Both the position numbers and the translations under genes were made by a program. This document shows positions 35,496 to 47,700 of a stretch of DNA of 64,000 nucleotides, piece by piece (the stretch's first letter is position 1; every line of letters begins with the position of its first letter). This DNA comes from Anas platyrhynchos (lineage: Eukaryota; Chordata; Aves; Anseriformes; Anatidae): NCBI RefSeq assembly GCF_047663525.1, contig NC_092602.1:8925501-8989500 (forward strand), read 5' to 3'. A model generated the notes under the pieces. That model ran no database searches and had not been told where the DNA came from. It worked only from the letters and a program-made list of their open reading frames with translations.

Positions 35496-35505
35496 TCTCG
35501 CGAGA
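35496..35505. promoter_or_regulatory. TCTCGCGAGA palindromic promoter box
   Basis: An exact 10-bp palindrome, TCTCGCGAGA, found in many TATA-less vertebrate CpG promoters. Which factor binds it is not shown by the sequence. Confidence 0.75.
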
Positions 35506-35514
35506 GCTGCCCGC

Positions 35515-35539
35515 CGCACGGCACGCTGGGATTTGTAGT
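35515..35539 (-). promoter_or_regulatory. ZNF143/THAP11-type SBS element
   Basis: The - strand reads ACTACAAATCCCAGCGTGC followed by CGTGCG. This matches the extended SBS consensus ACTACAnnTCCCAnnnTGC plus its downstream GCG half, a hallmark of bidirectional housekeeping promoters. Confidence 0.85.
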
Positions 35540-35599
35540 CCCGCCGCACGCCCCCTCTCCGCGGGAACGGCCCCGGCAGCCCCGGCTGCGGCTCCCCCC

Positions 35600-35720
35600 G
35601 CCCGGCCCGGCCCCAGCCGCCGCCGCCGCCACCGCCCCTCCCTCGGCGGGCGGGCGGGGCCGCGCCGGGTTCCGGCGCGCGGAGGCGGAAGCCGCTGGCG
35701 GAGGCCGCCGTTGTCCCCCG
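35600..35720 (+). other. KLHL22: KLHL22 non-coding exon 1 (5' end not determined)
   Basis: A + strand donor, cccccg|gtaggt, lies at 35720/35721 in the CpG island. It would pair with the acceptor before the KLHL22 start codon at 44480. The start coordinate is only a guess at the transcription start zone. Confidence 0.5.
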
Positions 35721-38329
35721 GTAGGTGGCTGGGGGCGGGCGGGGGGGACGCGGGGGAGGCGGCACCGGGGGGAGGAGGGGGCGCGGAGGGGGCTGCGGGG
35801 AGCCCCCGGGGAGGCCGCGGTGGGAGCCCGGCTGCTGCCGGCCGGGGGAGGCCCCGCCGAGGTCACCCCCGGGGCCGGTGGGGGCCGGGGAAGCCGGGCA
35901 GGGGGTGAGCCCCCAGCTCCCCGCAGCGCCTCCTCCCCGTGCTGGGAGACCCCAGGGAGCTCCCCCCCCTCCCCTCCCCTCCCACCGAGCCCCCCGCTGA
36001 GTTCCCGGTATGACAACACCTCAGGTAGGGGGGAGAAGAGCCCAGGGCCCCCCAGGAACAGCTCACACGGCGAATAGTGCAAATTAGTTCCTTTTTGGGT
36101 TAATTTCCTAGGGAAAGCCGAGCTAGAACGTGTTGCAAGAGCCCTCTGCTCGCTCTGCCCCCAGTCACTTAATTGTTGCAGTTGGCACAGAATTACTTTT
36201 ATTTCCCACCCCCCCCCCCCATCTCCATGTATTTTAGACAATTAAAAATTCACGATGTGGTTGAAGTAGCTCAAAGCAGCCCTGCCAATTAGCCAGGTCT
36301 CAAGATTGGCGGGACATGTACCATGGGGTAATTTATAGGCTCTCAGTTCTGGCATTGTTAGTACTTGTCTGATCCTATGGAAGCTTTATTTTATATATAA
36401 AGTGTCACTCTTCAATTTATGGAAAAGTTACATTTTGTTTTAGCAGCTTTTTCTGAGCGTTCTTGGGAAAATTAAAACAATTTGATCAAAAGCAAATATC
36501 CTTTACAGATTTGCCAGATCTCTCTGGACACAGAACTAAACATTGAGGACTGCACTTCCTGCCCAGCCTGCAGAACGCTGGAGCCTTAATGGGAAGCCTC
36601 TTGTTTTAAGGGTGGACAGGTACGTGCTGCCTGAATGTAGCTGGTTAACTCCTTCCTTCAGACACAAGCAGCAGCTCCATCCAAACCAGAACATTATTAT
36701 TGAAACATTAAAGATGAGTGTATCCAGCAAATCTTGTTCTGAGATTAGTAACAAGAAAAAACTGGCAAGAGATCACCAAACTCTTAGGGATGACAAAGCC
36801 ATAGGAGAAGGGATTTTAATGTTCCTTACTATTTCTCCTTCATAGCATTTGGGCCACAGGTCACCTCCCCATAATACATCACTTATCGGTCCCATGAATT
36901 TGAGTAAGTTGCAAGAAAGAATGAAGTTAACAATTAATGGATATGGCAAAACGTTGATGTTAGCAAGGTGATGCTCTTTAGGTCACACTGGGGGGCACCT
37001 CTTTTTACGTTTTATATAGAAATGGAGATGCATTTTGTGCAAGTTTTGCTATATCCATTTTAAATGAGATGTTTTATTTTCAGTGTGTCTTAGAAACACC
37101 TTGTAATAAGCTTGCAAAAAAACAAACAAACAGCTGTTTGGCAGTGTGGTTTGCAGAAGCTGTTTCCCAAGCCACGCCTTTAGGTATCCTCCCACACTTC
37201 AAGTGTACTACCAAGGCTAGAAACTGAAAATGACTCAAAGTCAGCTCAGAGGAATGTGCTTGCAAATTTCCATGCGTGACTTAAAGAGAGATGGTGTGTA
37301 CAGACCTAGCAAAAGCATACCTGTGATCGCTGTGTGTTCAGAAGATGAGATGTTTTATGGTACCAGATGTCTTTGCTTCTTTCGTTCTATGGGGACCTCA
37401 GTCAAAAGCAATTGTTCAGGTTATTTCCCCAACTTGGGGAAGGTCTTAAGTGGAAAGGTATTTCAGGAAGTACATTTTTTTTTTTTTTGCAGTTTTGCAT
37501 GCAGAGGGATAGTTCTGAAAGAAGCACTGCTACGCAAAGCTGCTGTTTTTCTTTCAGCCCTCCCCTTTTCCAATTGTCTTGAAAAAGCATGAAATTGGCT
37601 CGTCTTTTCTACACATAATGGCACACTCAATTGTCTTTGTAGTGAACAAACTTACAAGTGCCCATTACAAATTATATAATTGATGAATTATTCCAGTATT
37701 TGCACTCCAGTTAAACCGAACAATAGTTTTGCTTTTCAATTTACATTGTTTGTGGTATTACATCTGTCTTCTGAACTATTTTGGCAGGCACCCAGCTGCC
37801 TCCCCTCTCTGCACACTCCCTGACTAGCTGATTTATTTGTTTGTGTGCCCTCTGCCCTGTTAAAGTTCTGGTACCTCGCCAGGTTCTGCCTATTTACAGT
37901 TGCAATCCCCGACAGTCAGCATAACTAGTATTTTGCTCTAGTCTTGTATCTTGCCTTCTTGTCAGGCCATCAGCTTGGCTTAGATCCCAATTCTTCCTAC
38001 TCCCTTGGGAGAGATGAAGGTGTGGGAAGCCTTAGGGAATGGATTTTACATTTCCTTCAACGCACTCGGGTTTCAATGGGTGTGAACCACTGGAATCACA
38101 ATCAGCGTGCCATACTGGTTGCTCTGCATGAGAGAAAACTGTGAGGCTGGCTTGCAAGAATGAGCACAGAGCTGCAAATGGGGGGAGGAACTTAGCAAGA
38201 ATGGACTGAGAGGAACCATGGATTTCAACAGCAAAAGCAAAGTCATGCACCATGCACCCGAGTCAGGAACAGTACAGGTTGGAAACAAACCTCGCTAGAA
38301 TTCAGCTTTGCAAGAAGAGAAGCTGGGGC

Positions 38330-38962
38330 ATCCTGAAGGGCAGCAAGCTGAATGATTCAGCAGTGCTTCTTTCCTGCAAAGCAAGCCAAGTTCATGTTGG
38401 CCTGTGTCAGTGAGAGCACAGCAATAGATTGTGGAAAGTGATTATTTTCCCCTTTGCTCAGTGCTCATGAGCCCACATCTGGGATACAATACCCAGCCTT
38501 CAGCTATGTAGCAAACAAAAAGCCTGTGAGGTCAGCAGAGGACCACCTTACAGGGCAGGGGCAGGTCCAGGGAGATACGAGCACGTGCAAAGCCAGACTC
38601 AAAGTGATCAAATGATTGGGTTTGTTCAATATAGAGAATAGCAGGCTAAGGGGAGAGCCAGTTGCTGTTTTTTTTTTTTTAAGGTAATAGGTTGTTACGG
38701 AGAGACAGAGACAGACTCCTATTTGTAGTGATCAGGTGAGGATGAGAGGCAAGCATCCAATTGCAAGAATGGCAATTCACAAGGGATAAAGAAGAAAAGA
38801 AGTCTGATGGTCAAGCACTCAGTTTTCCAGATACCAAGGATGGCTATTCTATAGTTGACTAGACAAGGCTCTCGGCATCCTGACCTGATTTTGAAGTTTT
38901 CCCTGCTTCAAGCAGGAGATGGGACTAGAGACCTCCAGAATTATTGCACGATTCTAAGAAAG
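38330..38962 (+). mobile_element. CR1 LINE fragment, degraded, forward
   Basis: A + strand CR1 3' region. ttcccctttgctcagtgctc and gagcccacatctgggataca match the CR1 ORF2 tail coding LYSALVRPHLEY. It ends with a typical CR1 3' end, gatgggactagagacctcca then gaattattgcacgattcta. It is heavily diverged, and the ends are approximate. Confidence 0.7.
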
Positions 38963-41900
38963 CATCAGACCCCCCACCAGGCTTGAACCAACTGTCTGTA
39001 TGGCAGTAAGCTAAACAGGATTAGGATATCCAACACCAGCAAGTTCTGTTTTATTTTGGGCACAGCTGATGCGCAGGAAAATATCACAATCTGCATAAGA
39101 CACCTCCTTGTACAGAGATGTAACTTGACAGCCAGAAGCTCTCCAAGACAAAAATGTCTGAGTTTCCATAGAAACTCACTCAGCTACTTCCCCCATACCC
39201 AGCCATTTCTCTACAGTAGAGCCTCAGGGCTGTCAGCACAACTGTACAGAACCAACAACAACAAAACCACCACCCACAGCACACGCTAGTAAGCATCACT
39301 GTCTGACTTGGATGCTAGTCACAGAAGGAGCAAATACATACCCAGGGATCTGCCATACCCTGCAATACCAGTAACAGACACCTACCTGCTAGTAAATCAC
39401 CTACCTGCTGCTTAAAGCACACAATCAGTGCACAGCACATCTCACCAAGGGCTGAAGGCTGTACATACCTGTAATGGCATCGGGATGTGCTCAGGACATG
39501 CCCAGACCCAGTGCTAGAAGGAGCTCCCAGGCACGGTACATCTTAGGGAAGCAGGACTTTGCTCTCAGGCTCAGGAAGGGTACACCTCGTAAACCTTGTA
39601 ATTACCACTCCCCAGAATGTTCTTTACTGGAACAGCACACAAACACCTTGGTGTTACAATTACTTTGCATTCAAAATTCCAGGTGGGACAGACGCTGCCT
39701 TCTCCAGTACCACATTAGTTTATTGGGCCTTTAACTTTTCCTTTCCATGTTCTAGTTGAGCTCATCCATTCCTGTACCCTGTGCTCTTCAACAGATGAAG
39801 ATTTTCGGTGAGCACAAGAGAAGCCAGCACAGTCTCGCACCGTTTTGCCAGTGGAATGCTCAGTCCACAACCTATTCCCTCAGCTCCTCCTGTCCCAGTG
39901 CCAACCTCCTCAGTCATAGGCCACAAAACTTGAGTGTGAAGGCAAATCTGTCTTCGATCAGAGACAGAATGTTGTTAAAACACCAAGCCACAGCTCTCAT
40001 TGATAAACAGTTACTTCAGCTGAATAATCAGAAACCTCACTGGAGTCATACTTTTTTCATGCAAGTATTCTGCAGAAGCAGGCTGTGGTAATGAAAGTTG
40101 AATACAAGGCAACCATACAGAGCTATCAGCAAGCCACCAAGATACTTAGCTTCCCCTCTATCCACAGCATTATTACTAGAGACCACAAGTGACCCAGTGA
40201 ACTTTGAATATAGTATAAGAAATACCAGGAAACACTAATTTCCTTCAGAAGTTTCTTCTGTATTCACCATCAGAAGGCACGGCTGCTTTTTCCTGGTTTC
40301 TAAATGAAATCCAGGCACAGAACATAGAAAGCTTCAGTCTATTGAATAAGAGCAGCCATGTCTTGCTAGGTGCCTTTGAGGGTTTTGAGATTTTTGTTTT
40401 GAGGATTTTTGGGGGTGATTGAGATTTTCTGTTTTGTTCTTTCATCTCTGATGTGAAGTAACCAAACAGCAAGTCCTCCTACATTAGCATTGCCTATAGA
40501 AGCACACATGCAATTATTGACCCCATACATTTCCTTCCTCTTTACGTACTAGATATTCACTTGTGATACCCCGCTAGTGTCAGAACACTAACCTGTGCCC
40601 CCTAAAAAAGGAGCATAAACCAGCATAACTGCAGTCTCAAACACTTTGTGCAGCCAGCTTAGAAAAATCTCTAGGCTGATTTTCTCTGCAGTTTCAAAGT
40701 GCTTGGAAAAGGGACTTGCCTGCTCATTTTTCTGGAGACACATTCCACAGCACATGAGATGATACTTTATTATTACTTTTTTTTTTTTTTTTTAAATCTT
40801 TGCTACTGTTAAAGAAGAACGGCTGAGTTCCTCATCCCTTCCACTTTTGGGTCAGTCCTGCAGCATTCAGCCCCCGAATACCACTGTTAGCAGCTGCCCA
40901 GCACTGATAAACTTGCACAAGAGGAAAGGAAAGAGAAAATATTAGATTTCTAGGAACTTGGCTAAATCCCAGATCAAGTTTCTTAATAACAGAAGTAAAA
41001 CAGAGAGGCCACAAGAGCACTGTACAAGCAAGAAGCTGATGGTAGAGAGGCTCACACCAGAGGGAACTCAGCTGTATGGCTCCAGGGGCTGCGCACTTCC
41101 AGAAGAAGCAAGGACCTGCCTTCAGCTCCTTCACTTCTGGGGGCAGATATGTCAGCATGCAAAAAAGGGGTCTCCAGTCCTACAAGGCAGCAAAATTCCT
41201 GAGTGGTGGGGAAGAAAGACTAGTAAATAGAAGGATTTCTGAGGCATGCAGGAAACCAAACAAACCTGTTCTGTCCTTTCATTCATAGCTGTACTGCTTG
41301 TATTACATGTAACTTTTTTTTTTTAAAAAAAAAAAAAAGAAAGGGGGGAAGGACTGAACAAAATGCAGTTTTGAGGACATAAGGTTAAATTGTTTACAGT
41401 TAAAAACATACAGAGGTTATTCAGTAGAGTTCCTGGCTATTTTTAAGATTGACAGACACTTGTAAGGCATAACAATTCCTAGATATATGAGCAGATTCCC
41501 CACACCTAGCTGGTACACCACACACAACCCAGCACACTTCCACTGTTTGGGCTATCGGATTTTCAGTCAGTAACAAGAGACACAAAGCACACAGGAGAAA
41601 GACTGCAGTTAGACCACAGAGCCTGCAAAACAAGACACTGTGCTAACACCAATTCCCGTCCTCAGCAAATTCACAGTCAGCACAGCATTCAGAGAGGTGC
41701 ACAAAACTATCAACTCACCAAGAACACCGCACTTAATCCAGAAAAGCAGAATGCCAAAACACCCCCACTTCTCTTTCAAAGGAGCCTACAACACATTCCC
41801 ACTAACCTTGCTTCAACAACTGCCCTTCATAACTGTACCCACCCAAGCCCAGCTGCCTCTCGTACAGCTATTATGAAGCTGAGGGCACACACTAATCAGC

Positions 41901-43088
41901 TAAATGAATCTTGCTGGCCACCTCCCACTCACTGTTTAATGGCTTTCCTTGGCTTTTGGATCAAAGAAAGGACTTAACCACCTATGTCAGTCAGACACCA
42001 CAGATGAATGCCGTAAACGTCCATCTTTAATTTTATAAGTAGGCAACAATTCGTGAAAATCAGAGCAGGGAGTATTTTTCTAGAGTAGTCTCTTACCATT
42101 GGTTAAAACTATGATAATAGACATAATCATTCCTGAGCTTTGAAGCCTGGTTTAGGAGAGCAGGTACCTGCAAATAACAGGATGTAGCTTTTCTGAGTAG
42201 CCACAATGTAATTAAAAGATATCATGTATACAGGTACAAAAAGAGCTTCTGAGTGCTGCCAAGTTTTAGGCCACAGACTGTATCTCATCAGTAGTAATCC
42301 ACCCTTTTTCCACAGCAGCCTCAGTCATCAACCAACCTATCTGAAATTATGTAGCAGTAAATAACTGTGGATGGCAGAGTACTCACAGGTAACTCCAGAG
42401 TGGTGACTTTCCATACTGTGGTGGCACTGTGCCCCAAATGTGCACGGCAGCTCTTGTGTTGGTGGACAGCACTGCATGGAGAACACCCTGAGGACGGTCC
42501 AGCTCAGCAGTGAGAGCCCAGATATAATTCAGGGGCAGAATTTGAGAACAAGAAGTAGGGACTGCCAAAATTCAGAAAACAGAGCCTAGCAAATATGTAG
42601 GCTCAGCTGTTGACTAGCCAAAAATCAGTTGTGGAGGATGGTTCAATTGTACTCCCAGCAGCTAAATTTGACTACACTGGGCTTGCCACAGATCTGCTGG
42701 AAGGGCTGGCTTGTTTAGGTATTGCTTGTAGCTGTGGGATAACTCAGGTCCATATCTAGAACTGGAACTCAGATAAACCTTGCTTCCTTCACTTGCCTTT
42801 CTTACAGTATTATCTCCCTTGTCTCAATCCATCACTTTTGGTATTCCCCAGGAGCAAATCTAGTGATACAGTAACGTTTTGTCTGCTTTAAAAGCAGTCA
42901 TCTTATTTCTAGGAAAAAGTGTCTACCTGTAATGAAAAAGAACCCATTATTCATCTCTTCAGCTGATGATGGATATTTTCCCTGCATAATCGACCTGAAT
43001 GTGCTTCCTAGAAGGTAGTCTTATCAGAGCTCCTCTTCTGAGCTTGCTGCCCTGGTTTTGCTAGCAAAAAGCAGACAAAAAACAATAC

Positions 43089-43114
43089 ATATATATATAT
43101 ATATATATATATAT
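43089..43114. repeat. (AT)13 microsatellite
   Basis: An uninterrupted AT dinucleotide run followed by an imperfect TA-rich tail. Probably polymorphic. Confidence 0.9.
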
Positions 43115-43615
43115 GTATTATATATACATATTCCCATCCCATGCACCATGCAATGCCACCTAGCTTCCTTTGTTTTGGACAGTGTAGGGTAACTTCCTTC
43201 AGGCAGTACAATAAATGTTTTTGTATTTCTTTGTGTCATCCAGACAGCTCCTTCCTCACTGACCATACACAGAATACTTCACAGCACTTTGAGAGATTTC
43301 TAACGCTGCATTCACTGCCCATGGCTGGCACAACTAAACAATGGGTTCATTTCTTCATTGTTTGGATTTGTTCGGCTTTTGCTTCTCTGACTGCTGATAA
43401 ACCCTTGTGACTATCCCCCGTGCCACTAAGCTATTTCCCAGAGCTACTGAGCAGAGGCTATTATAACTGTGCCTTAAGTGGCCGTATCAGCTAAGGTATT
43501 TCCTTTTCCTCATGTGTTTTCACATGTGTCTATGTGTGTGAGGGCTCTGGCAACTGGATAGAGTCTATAAGATCTAACTGCTACAACATCTCACATTCTT
43601 CAAAGACAATGGAGA

Positions 43616-43659
43616 GGGTAAATTACAGGATGCTTTCCTGAAAGGGTAAATTACAGGAT
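43616..43659. repeat. Short direct duplication, period 28
   Basis: gggtaaattacaggat occurs twice, starting at 43616 and 43644. Confidence 0.7.
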
Positions 43660-44479
43660 TTCTCTCTAAGAGAGAAATAATGAGATTTTGAGAGCTTAGC
43701 CATAGATATGAAACAATGACTTCCAGCTAGCTTTCTACAGACATGTCCCTGTATGCTATAGGAACCTTCCTGCTGTGTCAATGACAGCAGTATAAAGAGG
43801 TACAGGAGAGACCTCTACAATATCTACGCTGAAGGAAATACCTTCTCTCTGCAGGGATCCACAGTGAAGTAAAAAGCAGTTGTGGATGCTAGCTTGAAGT
43901 TGTCACAATAAAGAAACTCTCTTCAAAGCCTATGGTTTCATACAGTACTTCAGAAAATGGAAGTATGCTTGGCTAAGGAAAATAGCAAAAAACAGGAAAG
44001 ATGAGCATTTTCAGATTCTGCCTTAAAATATCAAGAGAAGGACTGAAGTTGCAGCTTGCATTGCAGCAAAGTTATGTGAGGACATTAGGCAATGTGGAAT
44101 TTGGCAAAAATTCTGACAGATTTGTTCTTTGTTATAAATGGTGTACAAATGCAAAGGAAACAAGGGGTTCTGGCTATGGGCTGGGAAGTGAAACTCTTGC
44201 TAAGAAAAAAAAAAATCCCCAAATGCTGCATACTCTTGGACTGGAAAACCAAGACTAAGAAAACTTGTTTGCAATGCCATGACCTGTCAGTTCGGTATGC
44301 TGATGTATACCTTTCTATTTCCAAAATCATTATTCAGAATAATTTCTCCAGGGTAGGGCTGTGTTTGATGGCTCTCCACTGACTGAAGAGTTATTTGATT
44401 TATTTACTGTGAAAGGCAGGGTCAGAGGACGATTTGTAAGCAAAAGGCACAAACCTTTGCTGATTCTGTTGTCTCACAG

Positions 44480-44749
44480 ATCTCATTCTGCTACAGCTGG
44501 TGGCTGAGCTTTTCTGCCTGGGATGGCGGAGGATCAGGAGCTGACTCAGCCACACAAAGCTCAACTTGAGTCCTCCCTTCAGCAGCGCACCAGCAACACA
44601 TACCGCAGTGCAGAGCACTCTCAGGCCTTGCTCAGTGGCTTGGTATCTCTTCGAGACAGCAGCATCCTCTTCGATGTAGTTCTGGTGGTAGAAGAGAAAC
44701 CTATTGAGGCTCATCGGATACTGCTAGCTGCATCCTGTGACTATTTCAG
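44480..44749 (+). CDS. KLHL22: KLHL22 exon 2 (5' UTR end, start codon, BTB start)
   Basis: The acceptor gtctcacag precedes 44480; another, ctgctacag, ends at 44496. The coding part begins at 44523 with MAEDQELTQPHKAQLESSLQ and ends in HRILLAASCDYF plus AG at donor gtacat. Confidence 0.92.
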
Positions 44750-47700
44750 GTACATTTCCAATATAGCAGCAATAAGCATGTGTCTGAGTGCAACACAAAA
44801 CTGCAATATCCAAATCTTCTGTGGTAGCACACTTAGCATACTGCTTCCAGATGTAAAATTAGACCCATAAGGTGGAGCTGAATGGGTTTCAAAATACTAA
44901 AGTTAACTTTATTCATCTCTCTATTATGTCTCTGTAGAAATAAAACTCTCGTTAGTGCACAGTGAGCTTACTTCCACTAAAATCACAGCCTATAATGCTT
45001 ACAGGTATATAAAGAGGAGAGGCTATCTGCATAAGTGCTGGCTTTTAACATATCTGTAGCATTGGAAGACTTTACCCAATGTGGTGATCGGTTCCTAATA
45101 CACAAGAAGTCCCTCAGACTAGGTCATTCCTGTGTTACATGCCTGTAGTGTGCCTTGCCGTCCATTCAGCAAGGCAGTGCCCAGGTCAATTTGACTAGCA
45201 GTTTCTTAAACTAACTTTATTTTCATAGAGTAAACATATAAATCCCAAAGCAATCCTGACAAATTTGTAACTGCAAGAACTGCTCTAGATTAGAAAAAAA
45301 CTCCTATGGACCCAAGTTCCTCTGTTTTTCTCTTCTCCCATTCCTAGTGTCTGCCTTTATCCCCTGATTACCCCTGTGTTCTGGGTCTGTATTTAAATCC
45401 CTCAGCTGTGAACCATTCTTTTCAGATGGCCCCAACTGTTTTCCCACAGAATGAGGGGTATTACTTTCTTAGGTCCTAAAGGCCTGTACTTTTTATTCCA
45501 TTGACTTAGAGAAGAGGTAATCCCATAGAAGTGTCTGACTAGGATTTATCTTTCTGAATATTTTGTTATGTTCTCAGGACAGCATGAGATAAGCAAATTG
45601 AATGTAGCTTCAGTGCAAATCTGCTATAGCATTGTCTCTTTTTACAGAGGAATGTTTGCAGGAGGACTGAGAGAGATGGAACAAGAAGAAGTCCATATTC
45701 ATGGCATCTCCTACAATGCAATGTGTAAAATCTTGAACTTCATTTATACTTCTGAGCTAGAACTCAGCGTGAACACTGTACAGGAAACCTTAGCTGCAGC
45801 CTGTCAGCTTCAGGTGAGGTACTGGGAGATGTGATGAAAAAAAGCAAGGAACAAAAGCAAGACTGAAAGAAACAGAAAGCATGGGTATCTGGTTGGGTGG
45901 AGGGCTAGGAGGTGAAAGAAACCGTGGTTCCAATGAGAAGAATCTCTTTGGGATGCTGTATTCACTGGAACTAACTACAGAGGGGTTGGAACAATGAATG
46001 AGTGCTTGCACATCTCATTTGTGCTAGTGGTTTTATCACTTACAAACCATTTGGGCTAAAGGATTAGTTTATATAGCACTCACTTCTACTGATCAGCATG
46101 TGAAAGCCTCCCTAGAATAGTATACCTCTGACCTATGGTAAAGGACAGCTTGCAGCTCAGAAACTGTTGTGCTGCTCAAGCCTGCCAAGATCTTCCCCAG
46201 ATTGAGTCCACAGGCGCATAACCTTCCCTGACCTCATCACTACAGGAAATCCTGCCACCATGGTTTCTGCACGAAGTGCAGAGTTTTTGTGAATTCAAAG
46301 CTTTTTTTTTCTTCTCTATTTTCCCTTGCAACTAACTGCTGCCCAGGCTTTGGTACTAATCTTAAACTTTCTGGGTGCTTTCGTTGATTTCTGCACACTT
46401 AGCACCGGTTTGTTAGCAGAGGGGCTCTTGGACAGTAGTTATTTCTGTATTTGTTAGTAGCCCTCCTGACAGAAACAACTTCAGGTTGTTCTCAGAAGAC
46501 AATATGAAACATTAATTTTCCTTTCAAATGACTTCCTGTGCTCTTGAGTGATGCAGATATATTTGTTATAGTTTATCTTTGATACACCATGTCTGTAGTA
46601 CTCTGAGAGAACAACTTCCAGAGGCAGCTGTAAGCCTGGCTGTCACCATGCCCTTCGCACTTTCTGTTTACATGACTGCCTCCCAAGCAGCCTGTATCTT
46701 GGTGCCGTGCTAACACACCAGGCAGCCTGGCTGTCCAGTGTCCCATGTGCCCCAGAAGACGCATTGCTGCTGCTGCTCCTGAAACAAAACTCAAAGGCTT
46801 GGCTAGATCTGTGTTATATTTACCTACGTACCCGTGTTGAGTTGTTCTTTTTCTCTGGAGAAAGGTGAATTGGGCACAAGTAAATATGGTGGTCAGACTG
46901 TGAGAAGAGCAGCCTTCTTATCAACAGCTTTCTTGCTCCTTCATGCTTTTGTCATGTCTCTTGAGCGTTAGGCAAGTGGTGTCTAAAATGAAAGATTTTC
47001 TCTCTTTCTCTTGCAGATTCCAGAAGTCATTAAGTTCTGTTGTGATTTTCTAATGTCATGGGTGGATGAAGAGAACATCCTCGATGTGTACAGACTAGCT
47101 GACCACTATGACTTGAGACATTTGAGCGATCAGCTCGACTCCTACATTTTGAAGAACTTTGCAGCTTTCTCAAGGACACAAGTGTACCGACAGCTACCCT
47201 TGCAGAAGGTCTACTCCCTTCTCAGTAGCAACCGTTTGGAGGTTAACTATGAATTTGAAGTTTATGATGGGGCACTTTTTTATCATTATTCCCCAGAGCA
47301 ACTGGAGACAGATCAGGTCTCCCTGATGGAGCCCCTTAAGCTACTTGAAACAGTTCGTTTTCCTCTGATGGAACCCCAGATCCTGCAAAGGCTTCATGAC
47401 AAATTAAGTCCATGTCCTTTAAAAGATACAGTCGCAGATGCACTAATGTACCACAAGAATGAATGTCTTCAGCCAATGCTTCAGAGCTCCCAGACACAGC
47501 TGAGATCAGAGTTCCAGTGTGTAGTGGGATTTGGAGGGATGCATTCTACTCCATCCATTGTTCTCAGTGATCAAGCCAAGTATTTGAACCCCTTGTTGGG
47601 AGAGTGGAGGCATTTTACAGCTGCACTAGCTCCCAGAATGTCCAACCAGGGGATTGCTGTTCTCAATAATTTTGTGTATTTAATTGGCGGAGACAACAAT

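Larger units (their letters stand above)
35130..36070. promoter_or_regulatory. CpG island: bidirectional MED15 / KLHL22 promoter
   Basis: A dense GC/CpG block spans the MED15 start codon (35382, - strand) and a + strand donor at 35721 that fits KLHL22 non-coding exon 1. Between the divergent starts are ETS-like sites (ccggaagc 35427-35434; acttccgg 35449-35456), a TCTCGCGAGA box, a ZNF143/THAP11-type element and several GC boxes. No TATA box is evident. The head-to-head arrangement of MED15 and KLHL22 is also the human arrangement. Confidence 0.88.
35721..44479 (+). other. KLHL22: KLHL22 intron 1
   Basis: An 8.8-kb first intron. It holds a degraded CR1 (about 38330-38960), a (AT)13 tract, homopolymer runs and a short duplicated motif at 43616-43659. 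No coding exon was recognised on either strand. Confidence 0.6.

Noticed and set aside
35225..36241. 338-residue - strand ORF across the MED15/KLHL22 CpG island
   Set aside because: It is Pro/Arg/Ala/Gly-rich, typical of GC-rich islands with few stop codons, and runs through the MED15 first exon in another frame. The real MED15 frame is fixed by the KIX sequence.
43008..43266. - strand ORFs over the (AT)n tract (repeated Ile-Tyr)
   Set aside because: They are translation of a dinucleotide microsatellite.
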